DNA of 58,448 nucleotides, taken from assembly GCA_016708585.1 (NCBI GenBank), contig JADJFK010000036.1:1-58448 (forward strand), given 5' to 3'. Under the pieces are notes generated by a model. That model was not told where the DNA came from and did no database searches. It saw only the letters and a program-made list of their open reading frames with translations. Made by a program: the position numbers and the translations under genes. Of this stretch, positions 43,366-52,000 are shown one piece after another. The stretch comes from Sulfuritalea sp. GTDB taxonomy: Bacteria > Pseudomonadota > Gammaproteobacteria > Burkholderiales > Rhodocyclaceae. Numbering within the stretch: position 1 is the first letter of the stretch; every line of letters starts with the position of its first letter.

Positions 43366-44437
43366 GCATCGCCGCGACGTTCCGTTTGGACTACCCGGGC
43401 TTCACGCTCGACGTCGACCTCGACCTGCCGGGCAGCGGTGTCACCGCCGTCTTCGGCCAGTCCGGCTGCGGCAAGACCACGCTGCTGCGCTGCATTGCCG
43501 GGCTGGAACGCGGCGCCGGCCGGCTCGAAGTGAATGGCGAAACCTGGCAGGACGATGGCACTTTCCTGCCCACGCATCGTCGTCCGCTGGGTTACGTGTT
43601 CCAGGACGCGCGCCTGTTCGCGCATCTCACCGTCAGCGGCAATCTCGACTACGGCATGCGCCGCGCATTTCGCCGTGGCACCAGCGCCGACTCTTCACGA
43701 CGCGCGCCCATCATCGACCTGCTCGGCCTCGGCCCCCTGCTCGAGCGCCTGCCCGAGCGGCTTTCCGGCGGCGAGCAGCAGCGCGTGGCGATCGCCCGCG
43801 CCCTGCTCACCGCGCCGCGCCTGCTGCTGCTGGACGAACCGCTGGCCGCGCTCGACCATGCGCGCAAGCGGGAAATCCTGCCCTGGCTGGAGCGCCTGAA
43901 GGACGAGCTGGAGATTCCGGTGATCTACGTCAGCCATGCCGCCGACGAAGTGGCGCGCCTGGCCGACCACCTCGTCGTCATGGAAGGCGGCCGCAACCTG
44001 GCGCAGGCCCGTTGGCGGAAACCCTGGCGCGCGTCGACCTGCCGATCCGCCTCGGCGAGGACGCCGGCGCGGTGTTCGCCGCGACGGTCGCCGAGCGCGA
44101 CCCGGAGTGGCACCTGGCGCGCGTCGAGTTCGACGGCGGCGAGCTCTGGGTGAAGGACAGCGGGGTTCCGGTCGGCCGCCGCGTGCGGGTACGCATCCTG
44201 GCGCGCGACGTGTCGATCGCCAACAGCCGCCATGACGACGTCAGCATCCTCAACCTGCTGCCGGCCACGGTGATCGCGCTGGCCGGCGAGGACCATCCGT
44301 CGGCGGTGCTGGTGCAGCTGCGCGCCGGCGCCACGACGCTGCTGGCGCGCCTGACGCGGCGCTCGGCGCAGCGCCTCGACCTCGTCCCGGGGCGCGAAGT
44401 CTGGGTGCAGATCAAGGCGGTGGCCCTGATTGGCTGA
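43362..44437 (+). CDS. modC: molybdate ABC transporter ATPase ModC, frameshifted before the TOBE domain
   Basis: ATP-binding subunit of molybdate import. Walker A GQSGCGKTTLL (about residue 32), LSGGEQQRVAIARAL signature and LLLDEPLAALD Walker B are intact. The C-terminal molybdate-binding TOBE domain (ETLARVDLPIRLGEDAGAVF onward) continues in a different frame from about 44010. One G appears missing at 44005-44007 (CAGGCCCG where CAGGGCCCG would keep the frame). Unrepaired, the protein would end at 44153 with a nonsense tail. A base error or a real mutation; the ATPase part would survive either way. Confidence 0.88.
43671..43694 (+). repeat. dispersed GCGCCGACTTT repeat, copy 10 (inside modC)
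   Basis: CGCCGTGGCACCA then GCGCCGACTCT, encoding RGTSADS in the variable linker between the Q-loop and signature motif of ModC. Confidence 0.55.
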
Positions 44438-44496
44438 AATTGCCGGATTGGTGCACTATTCGCCCCTCCGCCTTCTGCCACAGACCCTTGCACGCC

Positions 44497-45423
44497 ATGG
44501 ACCCGGACATTCCCAACGGCACACTGCGCACCATCGACGGGCGCGAGCGCATTTACACCGACGGCTACTGGATCAAGACCTATCCGGTGCCGGAAGACAC
44601 CCTGCAGGCCAAGCGCCGGCTGATCGAGGCGCTGACGCGGCGCCTGTTCAACCACACCGAGCACGGCCTCAACATTCCCGGCCACCGCCTGGCCGAAGCC
44701 AGGCAGGCCTGGCAGGACGAGGCCGATCCCGGCAAGAAGCGCATCAAGGGCGCCATGTATGCCGGCGCCATGTTCAACCGCGCCACCGACATCTTCACCC
44801 GCCTGGTGGACCTGCAGGCCGTCGGCGTCGAGATCTCATCCTCCAACGACCTGATGCGCGAATGCGGGCGCTGCCTGCAGGAAGCGCTGGCGCTGTGCCC
44901 CCTGGTGCTCCATCGCAGCGGCGAAGAGGGCATCGACGAGCTGTGGGGCGAACCCTTCCGCGCCTTCACGGTGCCGCTCGCCGACTTCTACGCGACGCGC
45001 TACGTGAAGATGGCCGAGGCCATGCGCAACATCGACACCATCGCCGACACCATGATCCGCACCTTTGCCGTCGCGATGTTCCCCGGCATCGAGCCGACCA
45101 TCCGCGACTTCGCCCGCGCCGCCCGCAACAAGGTGGAAACCCTGCGCACCGACCGCGACATCTTCGACCTCTGGGCCGGGATGGTCACCGCCGGCGAGCG
45201 CCTGGCCAGTTTCCGCCCGGTCATGGCGAACCCGGACAGCGAACATGAACAGCGCGTCGCCTCCTTCGGCACCCAGCTCATCTGCAACGGCCGCGACCTG
45301 ATCTTCCATGTCGTGCGCGCCCGCGTCGCCATGCCCAAGAGCACGCGGGAGTTCGTCGAGCGCTGCGATACCTACGCCGCGACCGGCATCGTCACCATGA
45401 TGCCGATTCCGCTGCCGGGCTAG
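44497..45423 (+). CDS. hypothetical protein, 308 residues
   Basis: I recognise no family. The product is soluble, mostly helical, with no signal peptide. It has a basic N-terminal third (QAKRRLIEALTRRLFNHTEH), a cysteine-containing middle (RECGRCLQEALALCPLV) and a long helical C-terminal part (NIDTIADTMIRTFAVAMF). ATG 44497 is chosen as the first Met after the modC end. It converges on panE, overlapping its end by 4 bases. Confidence 0.75.
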   Translation: MDPDIPNGTLRTIDGRERIYTDGYWIKTYPVPEDTLQAKRRLIEALTRRLFNHTEHGLNIPGHRLAEARQAWQDEADPGKKRIKGAMYAGAMFNRATDIFTRLVDLQAVGVEISSSNDLMRECGRCLQEALALCPLVLHRSGEEGIDELWGEPFRAFTVPLADFYATRYVKMAEAMRNIDTIADTMIRTFAVAMFPGIEPTIRDFARAARNKVETLRTDRDIFDLWAGMVTAGERLASFRPVMANPDSEHEQRVASFGTQLICNGRDLIFHVVRARVAMPKSTREFVERCDTYAATGIVTMMPIPLPG

Positions 45424-46313
45424 GCGGCGCGGCTTTCGAGCAGCTTCACCAGCGCGTGCAGCGCGCGGTTGACCGGCGTCGCGATGCCCAGCGCCGCGCC
45501 GCGGCGAACCACGTAGCCGTTGATGTGGTCGATCTCGCTCGGTTTGCCGCGCGCCACGTCATGCGCGGTGGATGAAACCTGGGTCGCCATCGATACCGCA
45601 ATGCCCGCCACCGCCGCGCGGATGTCGCCCGGCACCGCTATGCCGTCGGCCTGCGCCACGGCCAGGCACTCGGCAACGATGTCCTCCATCATGGCCGCCA
45701 CGCCCTCGCCCTGCACGATGCGGCCGTAGGGCAGCTGGGTGATCGCCGACAGCGCGTTGTACGCGCAATTGATGATCAGCTTGGCCCACAGCGCGCCGGC
45801 GACCTTGTCCGAAACCTGTACCGGCACACCGGCGGCGGCGAACAGGGCCACCACCTCGGCGCTGCGCGCAAACGGCCCGATCACCAGTTCGCCGCGGCCG
45901 TGATGCTTCAGGTGGCCCGGGCCCGCCATCTCGGTGGCGACATAGACCACGGCGGGATGCACCTCGCGCCCGAGCAGGGCCTGCAGCCGCGCGGCGTTGT
46001 CGTAGCCGTTCTGCAGGCTGAGCACGATCGCCTCCGGCGCCAGGTGCGGCGCCATTTCCGCCGCCGCGTGCGCCGTGTCGGTCGACTTGACGCAACACAG
46101 CACCAGCTGCGCTCCCCGCACGCCGCTGGCATCGAGGCTGGTGCCGATGGCGACGTGCTCGCGGAAAGTCTGCGTATCCATCAGCAGGCCGTCGCGGCGG
46201 ATCGCCTCGACATGCTGGGGGCGGCCGATCAGCACCACTTCCCGGCCGGCGCGGGCCAGCATCCCGCCGTAGTAGCAACCCACGGCCCCGGCACCCATCA
46301 CGGCGATCTTCAT
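45420..46313 (-). CDS. panE: 2-dehydropantoate 2-reductase family protein
   Basis: NADPH-dependent ketopantoate reductase of pantothenate synthesis, or a close paralogue. The N-terminal Rossmann motif GAGAVGCYYGGMLA is at residues 7-20. The catalytic Lys lies in ALWAKLIINCAYNALSAI (about 177), and Glu/Asn positions follow in SEIDHINGYV. 297 residues. Paralogues with other 2-keto acid substrates exist, so the substrate is not certain. Confidence 0.85.
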   Translation of the reverse strand: MKIAVMGAGAVGCYYGGMLARAGREVVLIGRPQHVEAIRRDGLLMDTQTFREHVAIGTSLDASGVRGAQLVLCCVKSTDTAHAAAEMAPHLAPEAIVLSLQNGYDNAARLQALLGREVHPAVVYVATEMAGPGHLKHHGRGELVIGPFARSAEVVALFAAAGVPVQVSDKVAGALWAKLIINCAYNALSAITQLPYGRIVQGEGVAAMMEDIVAECLAVAQADGIAVPGDIRAAVAGIAVSMATQVSSTAHDVARGKPSEIDHINGYVVRRGAALGIATPVNRALHALVKLLESRAA

Positions 46314-46372
46314 GCGTTCGCTCCCCGGTTGATCGTCCCCTTGCCCAGCGGAACGGCAGGGCATAGGGTAGC

Positions 46373-46397
46373 AAAAGTCGGCGCCTGCGCCACGGCG
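46373..46397 (-). repeat. dispersed GCGCCGACTTT repeat, copy 11 (panE-pyk gap)
   Basis: Read leftward CGCCGTGGCGCAG then GCGCCGACTTTT. It occupies the middle of the divergent promoter region. Confidence 0.75.
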
Positions 46398-46495
46398 AAG
46401 ACTCGGCAGCGGGACCGCAGGCGGCGCGGCACGGCGTGCCGCCCGGTGTGATAATGGCCGGCCGAAGGCATCCCGGGGAAAATAGGAGAACCGCC

Positions 46496-47944
46496 ATGAA
46501 CCTGACCGCAAAACGCGTTGCCCTGCGCTGGCGCCGGACCAAGATCGTGGCCACCCTGGGTCCGGCAAGTTCCGATACGAAAACCATCACCGAACTGTTG
46601 AAAGCCGGGGTGGACGTGGTGCGGCTCAACATGTCCCATGGCACCCACGACGCCCACCGCGAGGTCTACCAGCGCGTGCGCGCCGCGGCGAAGAAGCTCG
46701 ACCGCCACGTGGCGATCTTCGCCGACCTGTGCGGGCCGAAGATCCGCTGCGGCAAGTTCCCCGCGGGGCCGCTGAAGCTCACGCCCGGCGAGGAGGTGAT
46801 GATCGATCCGCGCGTGGACAAGGGCGGGCCGGGCCTGATCGCCTCGCAGTACCGCGCCATCGCGCGCGACGTGCAGCCGGGCCACCGCATCCTGCTCGAC
46901 GACGGCAACCTGGAGCTCAAGGCGCTGGCGATCGAGGGCGAGCGCGTGCGCTGCAAGGTGGTGTTCGGCGGCCTGCTGAAAGACCACAAGGGCATCAACC
47001 TGCCGGACTCGAAGGTTTCCGCCTCCTCGCTGCCGCCGAAGGACATCGCCGATGCGAAATTCGCCCTCGCGCTCGGCGTCGATTACCTGGCGCTGTCCTT
47101 CGTCCGCACCGCGAAGGACGTCGCCGGCCTGCGCCGCCTGATCGCGCGCGAAGGCGCGAACACGCCGATCATCGCCAAGATCGAGACGCCGGAAGCGATG
47201 GAGAACATCGAGGCCATCGTCCAGGCTTCCGACGCGATCATGGTCGCGCGCGGCGACCTCGGCATCGAAATGCCGGCCGAGCAGGTGCCGCTGATCCAGC
47301 GCGAACTGATCCGCCTCGGCCGCCGCCACAACCGCGCCGTGATCGTGGCGACGCAGATGCTGGAATCGATGATCGACCACTCGCGGCCGACGCGGGCCGA
47401 AGTCGGCGACGTCGCCAACGCCGCACTGACCGGCGCCGATGCGGTGATGCTCTCGGCCGAGACGGCGAGCGGCAAGTACCCGCTGCGCGCGGTCGAAATC
47501 ATGGATCGCATCCTGCGCGAGGCCGAGGGCTACCAGTGGCAACAGGGCAGCTTCCTCGCCGGCGAGGAAGCTGCCCTGGCCGACATGAGCCTGCGCGACG
47601 GCGTCGCCGTCGCCGCCACCTCGCTGGCGCACGACCTCAAGCTGCAGGGCATCATCATCCCGACCCTGAGCGGCACCACGGCGCGGGTGATCTGCTCCTA
47701 CCGGCCGACGGCGCCGCTGGTGGCGGTCTCCACCAATGCGGCGGTCTGCCGCCGGCTGTCGCTGAACTGGGGCATCGTGCCGATGACCGCGACCCAGTCG
47801 GAATACGGCAACTGGGATGCGCTGTGCAGGCGCATCGCCCGCAGTTGCGAACTGACCCGCACCGGCCACAACGTGCTGCTGGTCGCCGGCTTCAGCGACG
47901 ATGCCGGGCGCAACTCGCCGATGCTGCAGGTCCTCAATGTCTGA
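46496..47944 (+). CDS. pyk: pyruvate kinase
   Basis: Last step of glycolysis, PEP + ADP to pyruvate + ATP. TKIVATLGPASSD opens the barrel; FADLCGPKIRCG, VDYLALSFVRT, IIAKIETPEAMENI and MVARGDLGIEMP hold the metal and substrate residues; MLSAETASGKYP follows. 482 residues, the usual bacterial length. AATAGGAGAA precedes ATG 46496. Confidence 0.96.
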   Translation: MNLTAKRVALRWRRTKIVATLGPASSDTKTITELLKAGVDVVRLNMSHGTHDAHREVYQRVRAAAKKLDRHVAIFADLCGPKIRCGKFPAGPLKLTPGEEVMIDPRVDKGGPGLIASQYRAIARDVQPGHRILLDDGNLELKALAIEGERVRCKVVFGGLLKDHKGINLPDSKVSASSLPPKDIADAKFALALGVDYLALSFVRTAKDVAGLRRLIAREGANTPIIAKIETPEAMENIEAIVQASDAIMVARGDLGIEMPAEQVPLIQRELIRLGRRHNRAVIVATQMLESMIDHSRPTRAEVGDVANAALTGADAVMLSAETASGKYPLRAVEIMDRILREAEGYQWQQGSFLAGEEAALADMSLRDGVAVAATSLAHDLKLQGIIIPTLSGTTARVICSYRPTAPLVAVSTNAAVCRRLSLNWGIVPMTATQSEYGNWDALCRRIARSCELTRTGHNVLLVAGFSDDAGRNSPMLQVLNV

Positions 47945-47977
47945 AACCCCTTGCGGCCCGGCCGCCCCCGGAAAACC

Positions 47978-48280
47978 ATGAGCCCGCTGGCCAAGGGTCT
48001 GGGAGCACTGTTCGGGCTGCCGATCGTCCTCGCCATCATCTTCTTCAGCTATTTCAACCTCACCGGCGAAGACCGGATGCGGGCCGTCTGCGGCGAGGTG
48101 AAACCCGGCATGACGCGGGCGCAAGTGAACCAGTTCGCGCTCGACAAGCGGCTCGACGGTTCCGCCGCAGACAGGGGCGTGAGCTTCCTCGGCGACTCGC
48201 GCAGCTACGGCCGCCACACCTGCAAGGTGACGATGGAGGCCGGCGCGGTCAAGGCGGCGCAATACAGCTTCACCGACTGA
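47978..48280 (+). CDS. small membrane-anchored protein with BamE/SmpA-like motif
   Basis: A 100-residue protein with one N-terminal membrane segment (GLGALFGLPIVLAIIFFSYF), then a small domain beginning CGEVKPGMTRAQVNQFALDK, which resembles the GMTxxQV strand-helix of BamE/SmpA-like folds. Two cysteines (CGEV; HTCKV) could pair in the periplasm. It follows pyk by 33 bases. Role unknown. Confidence 0.7.
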   Translation: MSPLAKGLGALFGLPIVLAIIFFSYFNLTGEDRMRAVCGEVKPGMTRAQVNQFALDKRLDGSAADRGVSFLGDSRSYGRHTCKVTMEAGAVKAAQYSFTD

Positions 48281-48362
48281 GGGTGCGGTGGCGGGGCGCC
48301 GCCGCCAGCTCCGGCAATCCGGCCCGGCAAGGAATTCAATCAGTCCGAGAGAAAGGCACGAC

Positions 48363-49010
48363 ATGACGCAACGCATTCCCGCCCGCTGGTATTTCGACCT
48401 CGTCTCGCCTTTCGCCTACCTGCACCTGAAGCGCTTCGGCGAGCTGCATCCGGCGCTCGACGTCGAGTTCGTTCCGGTGCTCTTCGCCGGCCTGCTCAAG
48501 CACTGGGACAACAAGGGGCCGGCGGAACTGGCGCCGAAGCGTTTGCATACCTACCGCAGTTGCGTGTGGACCGCCGCCCAGCATGGCATTCCCTTCCGCA
48601 TGCCGCCGCGCCATCCCTTCAACCCGCTGCACGGACAGCGCCTGCTGGTCGCGCTCGGCGCGCCGCGCGCGGCGGTCGATGCGGCCTTCGATTTCGTCTT
48701 TGGCGAGGGCCGCGACCTTGCCGCGGAATGGCCGCTGTTCTGCGAGCGGCTCGGCGTCGGCGCCGGGCAGGCGGCAACGCTGATCGGCGATCCGGCGGTC
48801 AAGCAGCAGTTGATCGACAACACCGCTGCCGCCGCGGCGCAAGGCGTGTTCGGCGTGCCGACGCTGGCCTTCAACGGACAGAACTTCTGGGGCAGCGACA
48901 CCATCGCCTGGGCCAATGCCTTCGTCGACAACCCGCGGATGTTCGACTCGGGCGAGATGCGGCGCGCCGCCGAAATCGAAATCGGCGCCGCGCGCAAGGA
49001 AGCCGGCTGA
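48363..49010 (+). CDS. 2-hydroxychromene-2-carboxylate isomerase family (DsbA-like fold)
   Basis: Glutathione-dependent isomerase family of kappa-class GST fold, originally from naphthalene breakdown but often of unknown substrate. It opens RWYFDLVSPFAYLHLKRF, where the family has the glutathione-site Ser in SPFAY. GVFGVPTLAFNGQNFWGSD is the C-terminal cis-Pro signature. 215 residues. No aromatic degradation genes lie nearby, so the substrate is open. Confidence 0.88.
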   Translation: MTQRIPARWYFDLVSPFAYLHLKRFGELHPALDVEFVPVLFAGLLKHWDNKGPAELAPKRLHTYRSCVWTAAQHGIPFRMPPRHPFNPLHGQRLLVALGAPRAAVDAAFDFVFGEGRDLAAEWPLFCERLGVGAGQAATLIGDPAVKQQLIDNTAAAAAQGVFGVPTLAFNGQNFWGSDTIAWANAFVDNPRMFDSGEMRRAAEIEIGAARKEAG

Positions 49011-49068
49011 CCGGGCGCGGCTCCCGCCTGCGCGGCCGGAAATCCGCCGCAGCAGGGTGGGAACAGGC

Positions 49069-49227
49069 TTACTTCTGCTTTTTTGCGGCCGCCCGGCGCT
49101 GCTTTGCTGGCGCGGCGCTTGCCGCCGCGGGCGGCGGCGCGTCGCCGAGTACGCCCTTGAGCGGGCAGATTTTGAAAGCCGGGCATTTCTTGCAGCCGGC
49201 GACGATGGCGATCGGGCAAATGGTCAT
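49069..49227 (-). CDS. small cysteine-rich protein (52 residues)
   Basis: Unknown. The N-terminal half carries four cysteines in CPIAIVAGCKKCPAFKICP; the second half is an Ala/Pro/Lys tail. The pattern C-x7-C-x2-C-x5-C suggests a zinc or Fe-S knuckle. The ATG at 49227 has AGGAA upstream; the longer in-frame start at 49323 is not supported. Confidence 0.65.
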   Translation of the reverse strand: MTICPIAIVAGCKKCPAFKICPLKGVLGDAPPPAAASAAPAKQRRAAAKKQK

Positions 49228-49329
49228 GGCGGTTCCTGGGGAAGGTGCAAAGGGTGCCGCAGTATGCGGCCGGGCGACGGCGGGAAGTAGTCTGCGTCGC
49301 CTAAAGCCCGGGGCCGGCGGCACGCGGCG

Positions 49330-49962
49330 TCAGCGCTGCGCCAGCGTGCTGCCGCCGTCAGGCGACGGCGCCCGCACCATGACCTGCGTCGCGCGTCGCC
49401 ACAGCTTGAGCCACATCCCGTCCGGCGCTTCGTTGAACAGGACATCGGCGTCGACCGGCAGCAGATGCCAGTCGCCGCGATCGATCTCGCTTTCGAGCTG
49501 GTCCGGCGCCCAGCTGGCGAAGCCGCGGAAGACCCGCAGCCGGGTCGCCGGCGTCGGCGCCTCGAGCAGGCGCAGCAGGCTTTCGATGTTGCTGCCGAGG
49601 AAGAGGCCCTGCGCGACGGTGATCGCTGCCTCCGGCGCCGCCTCGCCGCGCAGCATGAACACGATTCGGCCCGGGGCCACCGGGCCGCCGTAGTGCAGGC
49701 GATGCTGCCCCGCCTGCTTGAGCTCCGGGAAAATCCGGTCGAGACCGGCCTGGAGGGGGCGATTGACGATGACGCCGAGCGGCGAATTGCCGCGGCCGTA
49801 CCGCGTCACCAGCACGACGGACTGGCGAAAGCGCGGGTCAGCCATGTCCTCGCTCGCAATCAGGAGCACGGATCGCTCGTCCACCGCTTCGGCCGCAGAC
49901 AGCGGCAGGGGCTCAAGGCCTGAGCACAGCAGGATCAGGAAGGCAAGGCAGAGGCGACGCAT
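49330..49962 (-). CDS. yqgE: YqgE/AlgH family protein with a predicted signal peptide
   Basis: Family of unknown biochemical role. The core is complete: IASEDMADPRFRQSVVLVTRYG, LGVIVNRPL, LHYGGPVAPGRIVFMLR and RVFRGFASWAPDQLESEI in parts. Unusually it starts MRRLCLAFLILLCSGLEPLP, a likely signal peptide, whereas most members are cytoplasmic. The start at 49962 is taken over 49995 because the signal begins there. Confidence 0.9.
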   Translation of the reverse strand: MRRLCLAFLILLCSGLEPLPLSAAEAVDERSVLLIASEDMADPRFRQSVVLVTRYGRGNSPLGVIVNRPLQAGLDRIFPELKQAGQHRLHYGGPVAPGRIVFMLRGEAAPEAAITVAQGLFLGSNIESLLRLLEAPTPATRLRVFRGFASWAPDQLESEIDRGDWHLLPVDADVLFNEAPDGMWLKLWRRATQVMVRAPSPDGGSTLAQR

Positions 49963-50014
49963 GGGCAAGGCAGGGTCCGCGCCCGGATGCCGCAATCCGC
50001 GCGGCGACCGGCCG

Positions 50015-50476
50015 TCAGGCGGCCGACACCACGACCGGCACCGGCATGCCGCGCCGGTCGAGCAGTGCCAGCCAGCCGCGTATCACGCGGTAGAGCACCC
50101 ACAGCCCGGTGCCGACGATGACCATGATGGCCGCCGGAATGCCGATCAGGGTGAGCATCAGAACACCGGCCGCCAGCAGCCACAAGGCGGCGAACCAGAA
50201 GCTGCGCAACTGCCAGCGCCAGTGGCTGTCCAGCCAGGTGCCGCGCACCTTGTTGCGGGTCAGGTAATTGATGATCACGGCGATGATCGACGGCCAGCCG
50301 AAGACGAAGGCGCCGATGATGGTGGCGGAACTGAGTATCCCGGACGCCGCCGACAGGGCGTGCAGCCCGTACATGACATGGCACCAGGCCCGGGGGCCGT
50401 CCAGTTGACCGTTCGGTGCGCCGCCATTGCCGCCGGCCGTTTCATCTTGCGCGGGAATCACTTCGGGTTCGGTCAT
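50015..50476 (-). CDS. small integral membrane protein, DUF4870-like
   Basis: 153 residues with a Gly/Asn-rich hydrophilic N-terminus and four membrane helices (ASGILSSATIIGAFVFGW; SIIAVIINYLTRNKVRGTWLDSHW in part; FWFAALWLLAAGVLML; AAIMVIVGTGLWVLYRV). This is the DUF4870/Tic20-like arrangement; no known function. It ends the ubiA-ubiD transcript, 8 bases after ubiD. Confidence 0.8.
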   Translation of the reverse strand: MTEPEVIPAQDETAGGNGGAPNGQLDGPRAWCHVMYGLHALSAASGILSSATIIGAFVFGWPSIIAVIINYLTRNKVRGTWLDSHWRWQLRSFWFAALWLLAAGVLMLTLIGIPAAIMVIVGTGLWVLYRVIRGWLALLDRRGMPVPVVVSAA

Positions 50477-50484
50477 CTCGGCTC

Positions 50485-51975
50485 CTAAAGTCCCAGATCT
50501 TTCCACAGCAGGTCTACGCGCTGCTTCACGGCCTCGTCCATGACGATGGGGCGCCCCCACTCGCGCGTCGTCTCGCCCGGCCATTTATTGGTCGCATCGA
50601 TGCCCATTTTGCTCCCCAGGCTCGCCACCGGTGAGGCGAAATCGAGGTAATCAATGGGCGTATTCTCGGCAATCAGGGTATCGCGCGCCGCATCGACGCG
50701 GGTGGTCAGCGCCCAGATCACCTCGGGCCAGGAACGCACATCGACGTCGTCGTCGGTGACGATGATGAACTTGGTGTACATGAACTGGCGCAGGAAGCTC
50801 CAGATGCCGAACATCACGCGCTTGGCATGCCCCGGATACTGCTTTTTGATGCTGACCACCGCCATGCGGTAGGAGCAGCCTTCGGGCGGCAGGTAGAAGT
50901 CCGCGATCTCGGGGAACTGCTTCTGCAGCAGCGGGACGAAAACTTCGTTGAGCGCAAGGCCGAGCATGGCCGGCTCGTCGGGCGGCTTGCCGGTGTAGGT
51001 CGAGTGGTAGATCGCGTCGCGCCGCAGCGTGATGCGCTCGACCGTGAATACGGGAAATTCGGCCACCTCGTTGTAATAGCCGGTGTGGTCGCCGAAGGGC
51101 CCTTCGGCCGCGGTTTCGCCCGGCGCGATGAAACCTTCGAGCACGATCTCGGCGGATGCCGGCACCTGCAGGTCGGAGCCGATGCACTTCACCACTTCGG
51201 TCTTGGCGCCGCGCAACAGGCCGGCGAACTGGTATTCGGACAGGGAATCGGGCACCGGCGTGACCGCCGCCAGTATCGTCGCCGGATCGGCGCCGATCAC
51301 CACCGCGACCGGGAACGGCTCGCCGGGATGCGCCGCGCAATGCTCGCGGTAATCCAGCGCGCCGCCGCGATGCGCCAGCCAGCGCATGATCAGCTTGTTC
51401 GGCCCGAGCAATTGCTGGCGGTAGATGCCGAGGTTCTGCCGCGTCCTCGCCGGCCCGCGCGTGACGACCAGACCCCAGGTGATCAGCGGCGCCGCGTCGC
51501 CGGGCCAGCAGGTTTGCAGCGGCAGGCGGCCGAGATCGACCTCCTTGCCCTGCCACACCACATCCTGGCAGGGCGCGGAACTTACCACCTTCGGCGCCAT
51601 GTTGAGCACCTGCTTCAGCACCGGCAGCTTGTCCCAGGCATCCTTCAGGCCTTTGGGCGGCTCGGGTTCCTTGAGCCAGGCCAGCAGCTCGCCGACCTCG
51701 CGCAAACGGGTTTTCCAGTCTAGATCCGCGCTGGCTTCATCTTCGGCGGCGGCGATGCCCAGCGCCACGCGGCGCGGCGTGCCGAACAGGTTGGCCAGCA
51801 CCGGCATCGCATGGCCCTTCGGTTTCTCGAACAGCAGCGCCGGCCCGCCGGCGCGCAGCACGCGGTCGGCGATTTCGGTCATCTCCAGGCAGGGATCGAC
51901 CTCGACGGCGATCCGCTTGAGTTCGCCGAGCGTTTCCAGTTGGCCGATAAAGTCACGCAGATCGGTGTATTTCAT
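50485..51975 (-). CDS. ubiD: UbiD family 4-hydroxy-3-polyprenylbenzoate decarboxylase
   Basis: Prenylated-FMN-dependent decarboxylase of ubiquinone synthesis. It starts MKYTDLRDFIGQLETLGELKR, shown in part, and contains the family segments NLFGTPRRVALG, GPFGDHTGYYN, and ERITLRRDAIYHSTYTGKPP in parts. 496 residues. Immediately downstream of ubiA, the preceding pathway step. Confidence 0.95.
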   Translation of the reverse strand: MKYTDLRDFIGQLETLGELKRIAVEVDPCLEMTEIADRVLRAGGPALLFEKPKGHAMPVLANLFGTPRRVALGIAAAEDEASADLDWKTRLREVGELLAWLKEPEPPKGLKDAWDKLPVLKQVLNMAPKVVSSAPCQDVVWQGKEVDLGRLPLQTCWPGDAAPLITWGLVVTRGPARTRQNLGIYRQQLLGPNKLIMRWLAHRGGALDYREHCAAHPGEPFPVAVVIGADPATILAAVTPVPDSLSEYQFAGLLRGAKTEVVKCIGSDLQVPASAEIVLEGFIAPGETAAEGPFGDHTGYYNEVAEFPVFTVERITLRRDAIYHSTYTGKPPDEPAMLGLALNEVFVPLLQKQFPEIADFYLPPEGCSYRMAVVSIKKQYPGHAKRVMFGIWSFLRQFMYTKFIIVTDDDVDVRSWPEVIWALTTRVDAARDTLIAENTPIDYLDFASPVASLGSKMGIDATNKWPGETTREWGRPIVMDEAVKQRVDLLWKDLGL

Positions 51976-52000
51976 GGGCTCAGTTTAACCGCCGGGCGTA

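Noticed and set aside
46314..48376. Long minus-strand frame opposite pyk
   Set aside because: Antisense shadow of pyruvate kinase in GC-rich DNA; composition rich in R/H/A without motifs.
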